A stretch of DNA of 64,000 bases, from the NCBI RefSeq assembly GCF_030503675.1, contig NZ_CP129964.1, forward strand, positions 1,922,001 through 1,986,000. The letters are read 5' to 3'. A program made the position numbers and the translations under genes. The stretch is from Lutimonas zeaxanthinifaciens. GTDB taxonomy: Bacteria; Bacteroidota; Bacteroidia; Flavobacteriales; Flavobacteriaceae. Under the pieces are notes generated by a model. It did not search any database. It worked only from the letters and a program-made list of their open reading frames with translations, and was not told the DNA's origin. Below, one piece after another: positions 9,339 through 17,103 of this stretch. How positions within the stretch are numbered: position 1 is the first letter of the stretch; each line of letters begins with the position of its first letter.

Positions 9339-9360
9339 TAATTCTTATAAAATAGCATAA

Positions 9361-10026
9361 ATGTTTGTAAAAGAGAACTTAAAAAACTTTAAAGAAACCT
9401 TACCGGATCATGTAATTCTTGTTGCGGTATCTAAAACCAAACCTATTTCAGATATCCAGGACGCCTATGAGGCAGGACATCGAATTTTTGGTGAAAACAA
9501 AATTCAGGAAATGGTGAACAAGTACGAGGCCTTACCCAAAGATATCGAATGGCATATGATTGGTCACCTGCAGCGGAACAAAGTAAAATACATGGCTCAT
9601 TTTGTCAGTCTGATTCACGGTGTTGACAGTCTGAAAACCTTAAAGGAAATTGATAAACAGGCCAAAAAGCACGATCGGGTAATCAATTGTTTACTACAAG
9701 CCAAAATTGCTAAAGAAGAAACCAAATTCGGGCTTTCATTTGAAGACGTCGAAAACATTTTAAAGAGTGATGAGCTTTCAGATTTAACACATGTGAAAGT
9801 GAAAGGCCTGATGGGAATGGCAAGTTTTTCATCAGATCAACAGATTGTTTCAGGCGAATTTAAAAATTTGAAAAGTTTATTTGACCAACTAAATAAAGAC
9901 GGTCACCAGTTACAGATTTTATCAATGGGAATGAGCGGTGATTACAAACTGGCCATAGCACAAGGGAGCAACATGATCAGAGTAGGAAGCGCTATTTTTG
10001 GGCCAAGAAACTATATTGCATCTTAG
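9361..10026 (+). CDS. yggS: YggS-type pyridoxal phosphate homeostasis protein (PLPBP)
   Basis: A single-domain PLP-binding protein with the alanine racemase N-terminal barrel fold. It has no known catalytic activity in its family and is thought to buffer PLP and affect amino acid metabolism. The PLP lysine is K25 in VAVSKTKP. FGENKIQEM, WHMIGHLQRNK and SMGMSGDYKLAI are the classic family motifs, and IRVGSAIFG closes the phosphate-binding region. The 221 residues match the family. It follows the DUF1015 gene by 22 bases, next to PLP-using SerC, which fits a shared transcript. Confidence 0.95.
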   Translation: MFVKENLKNFKETLPDHVILVAVSKTKPISDIQDAYEAGHRIFGENKIQEMVNKYEALPKDIEWHMIGHLQRNKVKYMAHFVSLIHGVDSLKTLKEIDKQAKKHDRVINCLLQAKIAKEETKFGLSFEDVENILKSDELSDLTHVKVKGLMGMASFSSDQQIVSGEFKNLKSLFDQLNKDGHQLQILSMGMSGDYKLAIAQGSNMIRVGSAIFGPRNYIAS

Positions 10027-10058
10027 TTTCTAAGAAATCATCCACTCTAACTAAATAC

Positions 10059-11063
10059 CTAGTGCATGATCTTAAACAACAACTCCTTTAAAATATCTCC
10101 CGGAGGAAGAGCTGCTGCACCGACTCCTTTACTTTTAAGATCCGCCTCTCTTAATCGGGCAATAACCTGAGCAACTTTACGCATCGGATAATTCCTTGCA
10201 GCCCGCTGATATTCAGGAACAAAAAACGGGTTAATTCTAAGGCTTTTGGCCACATTTATTTTTCCTTTATCCTTTAAGCCATGATAAAGCAACAATTGTG
10301 TAAAAAAACTATTCAATAAGGAAATGGTCATAACAAGAGGGTTACTCTTGGGATTCTGAGAAAAATATTGAACAATTTGATTGGCTTTGACAATTTCTTT
10401 ATCCCCAATGGCTTTTCTCAACTCGAAATTGTTAAAATCCTTGCTAATGCCTATGTTTTGTTCGATGTGCAAAGGAGTGATCAGTGTCTTTTCTCCTATA
10501 ACCAGGGATAGTTTTTCAAGTTCATTATCAATTTTAGAAAGGTCAGTTCCCAAAAACTCCACAAGCATATGAGCGGCTTTCGGTTCTATTCTATGCCCTT
10601 TTTGCTTAAGAATTGAAGCTATCCAGTCACTAACCTGATTTTCATACAATTTCTTACTTTCAAACAGACATCCTTTCTGTGCCACAATTTTGCCCAGTCT
10701 TTTACGCTTATCTATTGTCTTATATTTGTAGCAAATCACTAAAACAGTAGACGGTTGAGGGTTCTCAGCATAATCAGCCAGTTTCTCGATAGTCCTGGAC
10801 AGATCCTGAGCCTCCTTAACAATGACCACCTGCTTCTCAGACATCATTGGGAATCGTTTCGCGTTGGCAATAATATCCTCAATGGTCACATCCCTTCCAT
10901 AAAGAACCATCTGATTAAACCCCTTTTCCTCTTCTGTAAGAACATTGTTTTCAATAAAATCGGAGATCTTATCAATATAATAGGCCTCTTCCCCCATTAA
11001 AAAATAAATAGGCTTGGTGTTTTTTGACCTTATTTCTTCTGCAATCTGTTTCAGTCTGTTCAT
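10059..11063 (-). CDS. holA: DNA polymerase III subunit delta
   Basis: The delta subunit of the clamp loader, which opens the sliding clamp. The N-terminal motif KPIYFLMGEEAYYIDKI (the degenerate P-loop region of DnaX-like AAA+ folds) is the family signature. The middle and C-terminal helical collar regions (SDWIASILKQKGH, ELEKLSLV, RINPFFVPEYQRAA) are also typical. An in-frame ATG upstream (11088-11090) would add nine residues. The start at 11061-11063 (MNRLKQIAEEIRSKN) fits the family N-terminus better and gives 334 residues. Divergent from the HSDR_N gene across 46 bases. Confidence 0.92.
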   Translation of the reverse strand: MNRLKQIAEEIRSKNTKPIYFLMGEEAYYIDKISDFIENNVLTEEEKGFNQMVLYGRDVTIEDIIANAKRFPMMSEKQVVIVKEAQDLSRTIEKLADYAENPQPSTVLVICYKYKTIDKRKRLGKIVAQKGCLFESKKLYENQVSDWIASILKQKGHRIEPKAAHMLVEFLGTDLSKIDNELEKLSLVIGEKTLITPLHIEQNIGISKDFNNFELRKAIGDKEIVKANQIVQYFSQNPKSNPLVMTISLLNSFFTQLLLYHGLKDKGKINVAKSLRINPFFVPEYQRAARNYPMRKVAQVIARLREADLKSKGVGAAALPPGDILKELLFKIMH

Positions 11064-11109
11064 CCAACAACGTATAGTAGTATTTGCCAAAGATTCTTAT
11101 TTTTACACG

Positions 11110-11553
11110 ATGGTAAATCTCAATCTTCCCAAATATTCCTTTCGCATCAAAAGTAAAGAAAATAAGCTTTATATTTTTGATAAGGTCAGAAAAAAAGACC
11201 TTGTTCTGACTGAGGAAGAATGGGTAAGACAACATTTTTTAACCTACTTGAATGAGGACAAAAAATACCCCTTATCACGAATGGGTATCGAAAAGAAATG
11301 CGTTGTAAACAACTTAACCAAACGAACCGATATTGTGGTTTTTGACAACACGGGCTCACCTCATATTATTGTAGAATGCAAAGCGCCTCAGGTTCAGATC
11401 ACACAAGAAGTCTTTGACCAGATTGCACGGTATAATATGACCCTGAACGCCAAATATCTCATAGTGACCAACGGACTTCAGCATTTTTACTGTCAAATGG
11501 ATCATAAGGCCAAAGAATACAGATTCTTAAAAGAAATTCCGGATTATGTTTAA
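11110..11553 (+). CDS. Stand-alone HSDR_N-type nuclease-like protein
   Basis: A 147-residue protein that matches the N-terminal domain of type I restriction R subunits (HSDR_N_2 type) without any helicase part. The PD-(D/E)xK core is visible: D in KRTDIVVF and E-x-K in IIVECKAP, with QIARYNMTL and YLIVTNGLQHFYCQMD following. In Bacteroidota it is commonly paired with holA, as here, and no methylase or specificity subunit is nearby, so it is not part of a restriction system. Its substrate is unknown. The start at ATG 11110 is preferred to an in-frame extension that would overlap holA. Confidence 0.85.
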   Translation: MVNLNLPKYSFRIKSKENKLYIFDKVRKKDLVLTEEEWVRQHFLTYLNEDKKYPLSRMGIEKKCVVNNLTKRTDIVVFDNTGSPHIIVECKAPQVQITQEVFDQIARYNMTLNAKYLIVTNGLQHFYCQMDHKAKEYRFLKEIPDYV

Positions 11554-11568
11554 AAGTTGTTTGAATTA

Positions 11569-11576
11569 TAGTTTTG
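11569..11576 (+). promoter_or_regulatory. -7 promoter element before the GT2 gene
   Basis: TAGTTTTG matches TAnnTTTG exactly. It lies 51 bases before the TTG start at 11628 and overlaps an alternative upstream TTG (11574), which argues for the downstream start. No clear -33 TTG is seen. Confidence 0.4.
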
Positions 11577-11627
11577 ATTGTTGAAAAAAGCTATGTTTGC
11601 ACTCCTAAATTCAATTTATACACTGCC

Positions 11628-12632
11628 TTGAAAATAGCAATTGTCATTTTAAACTGGAACGGAAGGAAACTGCTTGAAAAGTTTCTCCCGCCAATGGTTG
11701 AATTCAGTCTTGATGATGCCGAAGTTTATGTGGCTGACAATAACTCAGATGACGATTCTATAACTTTTTTAGAGGCAAATTATCCGGATGTAAAAATAAT
11801 TCAGAATAGTATCAATGGTGGTTTTGCCAAAGGCTATAACGACGCATTGAAGGAGATTGACGCTGATATTTATGCACTTGTCAACTCTGACATTGAAGTC
11901 ACAGAGAATTGGTTGAAACCAGTCAAAAGTACCTTTGAAAGTTTTCCGGAAACGGCAATTATTCAACCTAAAATTCTCGATTATAAAGACAAAGCCAAAT
12001 TTGAATATGCGGGTGCAGGAGGTGGTTATGTGGATTTTATGGGATATCCTTTTTGCCGGGGACGAATATTTATGGAACTGGAATCTGATCATGGCCAGTT
12101 TAATGATGTTGCCGACATTTTTTGGGCTTCAGGAGCATGTTTCTTTATAAAATCTGAAATTTATCATCAACTAGGTGGATTTGACGAACAATATTTTGCA
12201 CATCAGGAAGAAATAGATTTGTGTTGGAGGGTACAAAATGAAGGATATAAAGTAAAATATGTCGGTGAATCAGCAGTCTACCATGTTGGAGGAGCTACGC
12301 TGAGGGAATCCAACCCAAGAAAAACCTTTCTTAACTTCAGGAACAGCCTGTTTACGATTACCAAAAACGTACCTAAGCGATATGTAATTCTGGTCATTAT
12401 TCTCAGGCTCATTTTGGACGGAGTGGCTGGCCTTAAATTTGTTCTTGAACTGAGACCGGTTCACACCTGGGCCATTATCAGAGCTCATCTTAGTTTTTAC
12501 TGGTATTCGAGAAGGATGCTGGCTAAAAGAAGGGCCCTCTCCTTTAAACAAACCTCCTATTTTTATTGCTTCAGCATTGTATGGCAACATTTTATACTAA
12601 GGAAAGATCGATTTCATTCCTTAAATAAATAA
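11628..12632 (+). CDS. Family 2 glycosyltransferase
   Basis: A GT-A-fold transferase that moves a sugar from a nucleotide donor to a glycan or lipid acceptor; the specific sugars cannot be told. Visible motifs are the N-terminal KIAIVILNWNGRKLLEKFL, VADNNSDD, the metal-binding region LVNSDIEV near residue 87, and the acceptor-side EEIDLCWR. A hydrophobic stretch near residues 235-270 may bind the membrane. There is no ATG at the N-terminus. TTG at 11628 gives the family-like start LKIAIVILNWNG (334 residues), while TTG at 11574 would add 18 residues and overlap a promoter element. It stands alone between the HSDR_N and MltF genes. Confidence 0.88.
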   Translation: MKIAIVILNWNGRKLLEKFLPPMVEFSLDDAEVYVADNNSDDDSITFLEANYPDVKIIQNSINGGFAKGYNDALKEIDADIYALVNSDIEVTENWLKPVKSTFESFPETAIIQPKILDYKDKAKFEYAGAGGGYVDFMGYPFCRGRIFMELESDHGQFNDVADIFWASGACFFIKSEIYHQLGGFDEQYFAHQEEIDLCWRVQNEGYKVKYVGESAVYHVGGATLRESNPRKTFLNFRNSLFTITKNVPKRYVILVIILRLILDGVAGLKFVLELRPVHTWAIIRAHLSFYWYSRRMLAKRRALSFKQTSYFYCFSIVWQHFILRKDRFHSLNK

Positions 12633-12686
12633 GACCTGAAACCCACAGGTGTTTGTGTCAAACTGTTAATCTTTCATTTATTTTCC

Positions 12687-12694
12687 TATATTTG
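12687..12694 (+). promoter_or_regulatory. -7 promoter element before the MltF-like gene
   Basis: TATATTTG is an exact TAnnTTTG match, 93 bases upstream of the ATG at 12788, which implies a 5' leader of about 85 bases. No convincing -33 TTG at the proper spacing. Confidence 0.4.
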
Positions 12695-12787
12695 GTTCAA
12701 GAGCATAAAACCAGGCTGTTTTTTTTGTGATTTTAAATACAATTACATGCCCAGGGCTGATTGACCCGAATTAAAAGCAAATGAAAA

Positions 12788-14257
12788 ATGATTAGAAATA
12801 AGATATTCTTAAGAAAGGATAAAATACGTTTAAGAATGATCTTTCTTTTTTTTCTCAGCTTTTTGTTCTCATGTAATTCAAATGAAAAGAAAATAGCAGA
12901 TCACGAACAGAATTCTGTCGAAATCGTTTCGAAGGACTTACCTCAAATCATTGAATCCGGTGTTTTAAAAGTTATTACCAGCTATTCTCCTACAGGTTAC
13001 TTTCTTTACAAAGGGAAAACAATGGGCTTTGAATATGAAATATTTAAGCGACTTGCTGATCATCTTGATGTACGGCTTGAAATAGTTATAGCCAAAAATG
13101 TGGATTCTGTAATTCCTATGCTCAACCGCGGAGAAGGAGATATCATCGCACTGGGTTATACGATAACATCGGATAGAAAGGAGGATGTGAGTTTTACGGA
13201 CCCTTATTTGATAACGCATCAGTCCCTTATCCAGAAAAAACCCGATAACTGGAGAAAAATGACGAAAGATAATATCAAAAAAGCTTTAGCTACAGATGTA
13301 ATCGAACTTATAGATGACACGGTTTCAGTCAGGAAAAATTCTTCCTATTACCTCAGAATAAAGGAACTTTCCAATGAATTGGGAGACTCGATTTACATCA
13401 AAGTACTCCCTGGCGAGTTATCTGACGAGCAGATCATTAAAATGGTTTCGGAAGGAACAATAAAATATTCCGTAATTGACAATCACAAAGCATCTATCCA
13501 CAAAAGTTATTTTCCAAATATTGACATCAATACACCCATAAGTTTGTCCCAGCGAATTGCCTGGGCGGTGAGAAAAACATCACCGGAACTTCTTGAGATC
13601 ATTAATAAAGGGCTGGCTACCATCAAAAGAAAACCAGATTACAACATGATCTATGACAAGTATTTTAAGAACAGGCGACAGTTTCACAAAAGGCTTGACA
13701 GCGAATACTATACGGGTAAAACAGGGAAATTCAGTGAATACGACGAGATCGTAAAAAAATATTCTGATGATCTGGGATGGGACTGGATCCTTGTAAAATC
13801 GCTGATCTATCAGGAGTCGATGTTCAAATCAAATAATATAGCCTGGACAGGAGCAAGTGGACTGATGCAACTTATGCCTTCAACAGCTAAAGAAATGGGT
13901 ATCAAAAACGTCTATGATCCCGAACAAAATATTAAAGGGGGCACAAAATATCTAAAAAGAATGTATTCCTACTGGGATCAGATACCTGATTCTATTCAAC
14001 GTATCAAATTTGCCATTGCTTCATACAATTGTGGATACGGCCATATCAAGGACGCTCAAAAGCTGGCAATCAAGAATGGACGGGATTCATTGAATTGGGA
14101 TAACGGAGTAGATTACTATGTTTTAAATCTTTCCAAGCCTGAATTTTACAATGACCCTGTAGTTGAATTTGGTTATGCAAGGGGCTATGAACCCTACAAT
14201 TATGTCAAGGATATCTTTGATCGTTATAAAAATTACAAGACCATTTCTTCTCAATAA
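12788..14257 (+). CDS. MltF-like membrane-bound lytic transglycosylase (lipoprotein)
   Basis: A two-domain peptidoglycan enzyme. A lipobox-like FLFSC (C29) follows a basic, hydrophobic N-terminus, which suggests an outer-membrane lipoprotein. Residues of about 50-285 resemble the extracellular solute-binding domain (SBP_bac_3: GVLKVITSYSP, GEGDIIALGYTITSDR). About 315-440 is an SLT lysozyme-like domain with the catalytic E343 in YQESMF, followed by GASGLMQLMPSTA. This is the domain order of E. coli MltF, in which the first domain regulates the second. An earlier ATG (12781) meets a stop at once, so 12788 is the start. 489 residues. Confidence 0.9.
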   Translation: MIRNKIFLRKDKIRLRMIFLFFLSFLFSCNSNEKKIADHEQNSVEIVSKDLPQIIESGVLKVITSYSPTGYFLYKGKTMGFEYEIFKRLADHLDVRLEIVIAKNVDSVIPMLNRGEGDIIALGYTITSDRKEDVSFTDPYLITHQSLIQKKPDNWRKMTKDNIKKALATDVIELIDDTVSVRKNSSYYLRIKELSNELGDSIYIKVLPGELSDEQIIKMVSEGTIKYSVIDNHKASIHKSYFPNIDINTPISLSQRIAWAVRKTSPELLEIINKGLATIKRKPDYNMIYDKYFKNRRQFHKRLDSEYYTGKTGKFSEYDEIVKKYSDDLGWDWILVKSLIYQESMFKSNNIAWTGASGLMQLMPSTAKEMGIKNVYDPEQNIKGGTKYLKRMYSYWDQIPDSIQRIKFAIASYNCGYGHIKDAQKLAIKNGRDSLNWDNGVDYYVLNLSKPEFYNDPVVEFGYARGYEPYNYVKDIFDRYKNYKTISSQ

Positions 14258-14272
14258 AAAATTGGTTTCCAC

Positions 14273-14881
14273 ATGACTATATTTGATTTTCTAGACCTGG
14301 TAGGAACAGCCGCATTTGCTATTTCAGGAGCCTTGTTTGCCATAAAAAAAAGAATGGACACATTTGGCGTTTTGATCATTGCTTTTGTAACTGCTGTTGG
14401 TGGTGGAACCTTAAGGGATATGCTGATAAATGCCGATAAAATCACCTGGATGAATGATCTGAATTACATCTATGTGATCCTGTTTTCTGTTGTATTTGCG
14501 ATAATTTTTAGAAAGAAAATAGGGTACCTGAGCAAATCACTATTCCTCTTTGATACAATCGGACTTGGGATTTTTACAATAATCGGTACTGAAATCGGAT
14601 TACAGAATGAATTTCATGCCATTATTTGTGTTTCACTTGGAATGATTACAGCTACCTTTGGTGGTGTGATTCGAGATACACTGAGCAATGAGATACCGCT
14701 TATTTTTCAAAAAGAAATATACGCAACGGCTTGTATTATAGGTGCAACAACTTATTTGATACTCAACAAGTACCAAATAGACCGGGACCTTATCCACATT
14801 TTAACAACAATTATGGTAATTGCTGTGAGATTAGTTGCAGTACGGTTCAAATTACAACTGCCTACCTTCTACAGCACCTAA
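14273..14881 (+). CDS. TRIC-type trimeric cation channel (UPF0126)
   Basis: An inner-membrane protein of about seven helices with two repeated UPF0126 units. The first carries GTAAFAISGALFAIKK and AVGGGTLRDML, and the second GIFTIIGTEIGLQ and FGGVIRDTL. The paired glycine-rich GGG/GG-x-(I/L)RD motifs are those of prokaryotic TRIC channels, which conduct monovalent cations. 202 residues is normal. It starts 15 bases after the MltF-like gene and ends five bases from the convergent transketolase gene, with no clear terminator between. Confidence 0.9.
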   Translation: MTIFDFLDLVGTAAFAISGALFAIKKRMDTFGVLIIAFVTAVGGGTLRDMLINADKITWMNDLNYIYVILFSVVFAIIFRKKIGYLSKSLFLFDTIGLGIFTIIGTEIGLQNEFHAIICVSLGMITATFGGVIRDTLSNEIPLIFQKEIYATACIIGATTYLILNKYQIDRDLIHILTTIMVIAVRLVAVRFKLQLPTFYST

Positions 14882-14886
14882 AAATA

Positions 14887-15732
14887 TTAGTAATCCCCTA
14901 GGGTTTCAGGGTTCTGGTCAAGTCCGCTTTTTAACTGATCATCATTCGGAGCTTTTCCATGCCATGCATGGGTTCCCATCATGTAATCCACACCATTCCC
15001 CATTTCAGTATGCATTAAAATACAAACCGGTTTGCCTTTACCAGTCTCCGCTTTAGCTTTTTTTAGACCTTCAAGCACACTTTCAATATCGTTTCCATTC
15101 TCTATTTCTAGAACGATCCAACCAAAAGCTTCAAATTTAGCCCTAAGATCACCAAGTGGCATGACGTCATCCGTTGCACCGTCAATCTGTTTTAGATTAT
15201 AGTCAATAGTAGAAATCAGATTATCAACTTTCTTACCCGCAGCGTACATGGCGGCTTCCCATACCTGACCTTCCTGGAGTTCACCATCTCCGTGCAAACT
15301 GTAAACCAAATGGCTGTCATTATTCAGTTTCTTGGCTGTTGCCGCTCCAACTGCCACTGATAACCCCTGACCCAAAGAACCAGCAGACATTCTTACCCCC
15401 GGCAATCCTTCATGTGTTGTGGGATGTCCCTGTAATCTGGTATCGATCTTTCTAAAAGAAGCCAATTCAGATATCGGGAAAAAACCGGTTCGCGCAAGCA
15501 CACTGTAAAGCACCGGTGAAATATGCCCGTTTGATAAAAAGAACAGGTCTTCCCCTTCCCCATCCATATCAAAGTCTTCTGAATAATCCATCACCTCCTG
15601 ATATAAGGCTGTCATAAATTCCGTACACCCCAAAGAACCTCCCGGATGTCCGGAATTAACGGCATGTACCATTCTTAATATATCACGTCTTACTTGTGTA
15701 GAAAAATCTTTAAGTTCACTTACAGTTGGCAT
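14887..15732 (-). CDS. Transketolase, N-terminal (pyrophosphate-binding) subunit
   Basis: The N-terminal half of a split transketolase, which moves two-carbon units in the pentose phosphate pathway. Thiamine diphosphate residues are visible: SGHPGGSLG (H29), MSAGSLGQGLS, and GDGELQEGQVWEAAM (from 148), which begins the ThDP-binding motif. The C-terminal HAWHGKAPND is typical. 281 residues equals the usual size of the split form. It needs the C-terminal subunit, found here at 25090-26043, about 9.4 kb away on the other strand. In many bacteria with the split enzyme the two genes are adjacent. It has its own -7 element at 15753. Confidence 0.94.
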   Translation of the reverse strand: MPTVSELKDFSTQVRRDILRMVHAVNSGHPGGSLGCTEFMTALYQEVMDYSEDFDMDGEGEDLFFLSNGHISPVLYSVLARTGFFPISELASFRKIDTRLQGHPTTHEGLPGVRMSAGSLGQGLSVAVGAATAKKLNNDSHLVYSLHGDGELQEGQVWEAAMYAAGKKVDNLISTIDYNLKQIDGATDDVMPLGDLRAKFEAFGWIVLEIENGNDIESVLEGLKKAKAETGKGKPVCILMHTEMGNGVDYMMGTHAWHGKAPNDDQLKSGLDQNPETLGDY

Positions 15733-15752
15733 ATTTCTTTGTTTTAGCTGGG

Positions 15753-15760
15753 CAAAAATA
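15753..15760 (-). promoter_or_regulatory. -7 promoter element for the transketolase N-terminal gene
   Basis: TATTTTTG on the minus strand, an exact TAnnTTTG match, 20 bases before the ATG at 15732. Confidence 0.5.
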
Positions 15761-15896
15761 CTAAACTCAATCCAATATCCGAATCAAATAAAAAAGATAA
15801 TTTAATGGTTTATGAACAGTGTTCCGGATATTTCCTTTTTTTTAAATTTTAAATTTTGTTTAACACAACAGTTATCCTTTATCAAAGTGAAAAAGC

Positions 15897-15904
15897 TAAA
15901 TTTG
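15897..15904 (+). promoter_or_regulatory. -7 promoter element for the TlpA-type gene
   Basis: TAAATTTG, an exact match to the Bacteroidota -7 consensus, 25 bases before the ATG at 15930. No TTG at -33 spacing. Confidence 0.45.
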
Positions 15905-15929
15905 TACGATTTAACAAATTTGACACTTA

Positions 15930-16940
15930 ATGAAAAGATTAATAAGCTTTGCAGTTGCCTTAAGTTTACTGGCCTGTGAGAAAGAACCCAATGATTATGT
16001 AAGTATCGAGGGAAAAGTTAATAATGGCAAAACAGACAGCCTGGTTGTAATGGGGAGAAATTTCAGAAAAACGATAAAAGTTTCTGAAAATGGAACTTTT
16101 AAAGATACGATGAAAATAAAAGACGGTTTCCACGCTATCAGCGATGGATCCCGGGAGGCCTACTTATATCTTAAAAACGGTTATGAGCTGGAGGTTGACA
16201 TCGATATGGAAAAGTTCCCGGAATCCCTGTCTTTTAATGGAGAAGGTTCGGTTACCAACGACTACTTAAAAAGAAAAATCCAATTTATCAAGGATGAGAA
16301 CCTTGCTAATTACAATCAGTTTTTTGAACTAGAAAAAGAGGAATTCGATGCCAGTATAGCAAGTCTCAAAGCCAAAATGGATGCAATGTTGACTGAAACC
16401 AAAGGGCTGGACCCTGAAGTGATCCAGATGGAAAAGGATGCCAACAACAAAATGATCATTTTTTTTCAAGACAATTATGAAACTGAGCATAAAGCGCTGA
16501 TAGGGCTAAAAAAGGGAGATCCGTCTCCTGGATTTAGTTACCCGGATCAATACGGTAAAAATGTATCTCTGGAAGACTTAAAAGGAAAGTTTGTTTACAT
16601 TGATGTATGGGCAACCTGGTGTGGCCCATGTAAGAAAGAAATTCCATTCCTTAAAGAAATGGATGAGGAATATAAAGGTAAAAATATCGCCTTTGTCAGC
16701 TTGTCGATCGATAAAATGGAAAATAAAGACAAATGGCTTAAAATGATAGAGGATGAAGATTTAAAGGGAATTCAATTGCTCGCTGATAATGACTGGAATT
16801 CTGATTTTGTTACTTCATACAATATCAGAGGTATTCCAAGGTTTATCCTTCTCGATGATAAAGGAAATATTATAAATTCGAATGCCCCAAGGCCTTCAGA
16901 TCCGAATCTGAAAGAGCTTTTGAACGGCCTCGCTTTGTAA
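15930..16940 (+). CDS. TlpA-type thioredoxin lipoprotein with DUF4369-like N-terminal domain
   Basis: A periplasm-facing thiol-disulfide oxidoreductase. The N-terminus MKRLISFAVALSLLAC has a lipobox with C16. Residues of about 20-125 form a beta-rich domain like DUF4369, common in Bacteroidota TlpA proteins. About 190-336 is a thioredoxin domain with WATWCGPCKKE (C231 and C234) and the cis-proline in IRGIPRF. Such proteins are reported in cytochrome maturation or oxidative stress; the partner here is unknown. 336 residues. It is divergent from the transketolase gene and ends at a strong terminator. Confidence 0.88.
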   Translation: MKRLISFAVALSLLACEKEPNDYVSIEGKVNNGKTDSLVVMGRNFRKTIKVSENGTFKDTMKIKDGFHAISDGSREAYLYLKNGYELEVDIDMEKFPESLSFNGEGSVTNDYLKRKIQFIKDENLANYNQFFELEKEEFDASIASLKAKMDAMLTETKGLDPEVIQMEKDANNKMIIFFQDNYETEHKALIGLKKGDPSPGFSYPDQYGKNVSLEDLKGKFVYIDVWATWCGPCKKEIPFLKEMDEEYKGKNIAFVSLSIDKMENKDKWLKMIEDEDLKGIQLLADNDWNSDFVTSYNIRGIPRFILLDDKGNIINSNAPRPSDPNLKELLNGLAL

Positions 16941-16960
16941 GCATCATATACATTTTATTG

Positions 16961-16989
16961 AAGCTCCTGTAGCAACAGGAGCTTTTTTT
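16961..16989 (+). terminator. Intrinsic terminator after the TlpA-type gene
   Basis: AAGCTCCTGT and ACAGGAGCTT form a perfect 10-bp stem with a 4-base loop (AGCA), followed by a run of seven T. It begins 20 bases after the stop codon. Confidence 0.92.
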
Positions 16990-17103
16990 ATGCCGAAAAG
17001 TCAGCTAAACCATTCAAAAACAGCCATTTTGACACTTTTAAGCAGTTTAAATAAGATTGGAATATGTTTTGAAACCCTCTAATCGAACAAAAAGAAAAAA
17101 CAA

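Noticed and set aside
12633-12660. ACCTG...CAGGT stem after the GT2 gene
   Set aside because: The stem is only 5 bp and no T-run follows, so it is not a credible terminator.
14955-14970. CCATGCATGG, similar to the core of the marR palindrome
   Set aside because: Only a 10-base palindrome, inside the transketolase coding region and with different flanks.
17027-17080. E. coli-like -35/-10 promoter (TTGACA-like) before clpB
   Set aside because: The TTTTGACAC match is not at proper spacing to a -10, and this group uses TTG/TAnnTTTG promoters.
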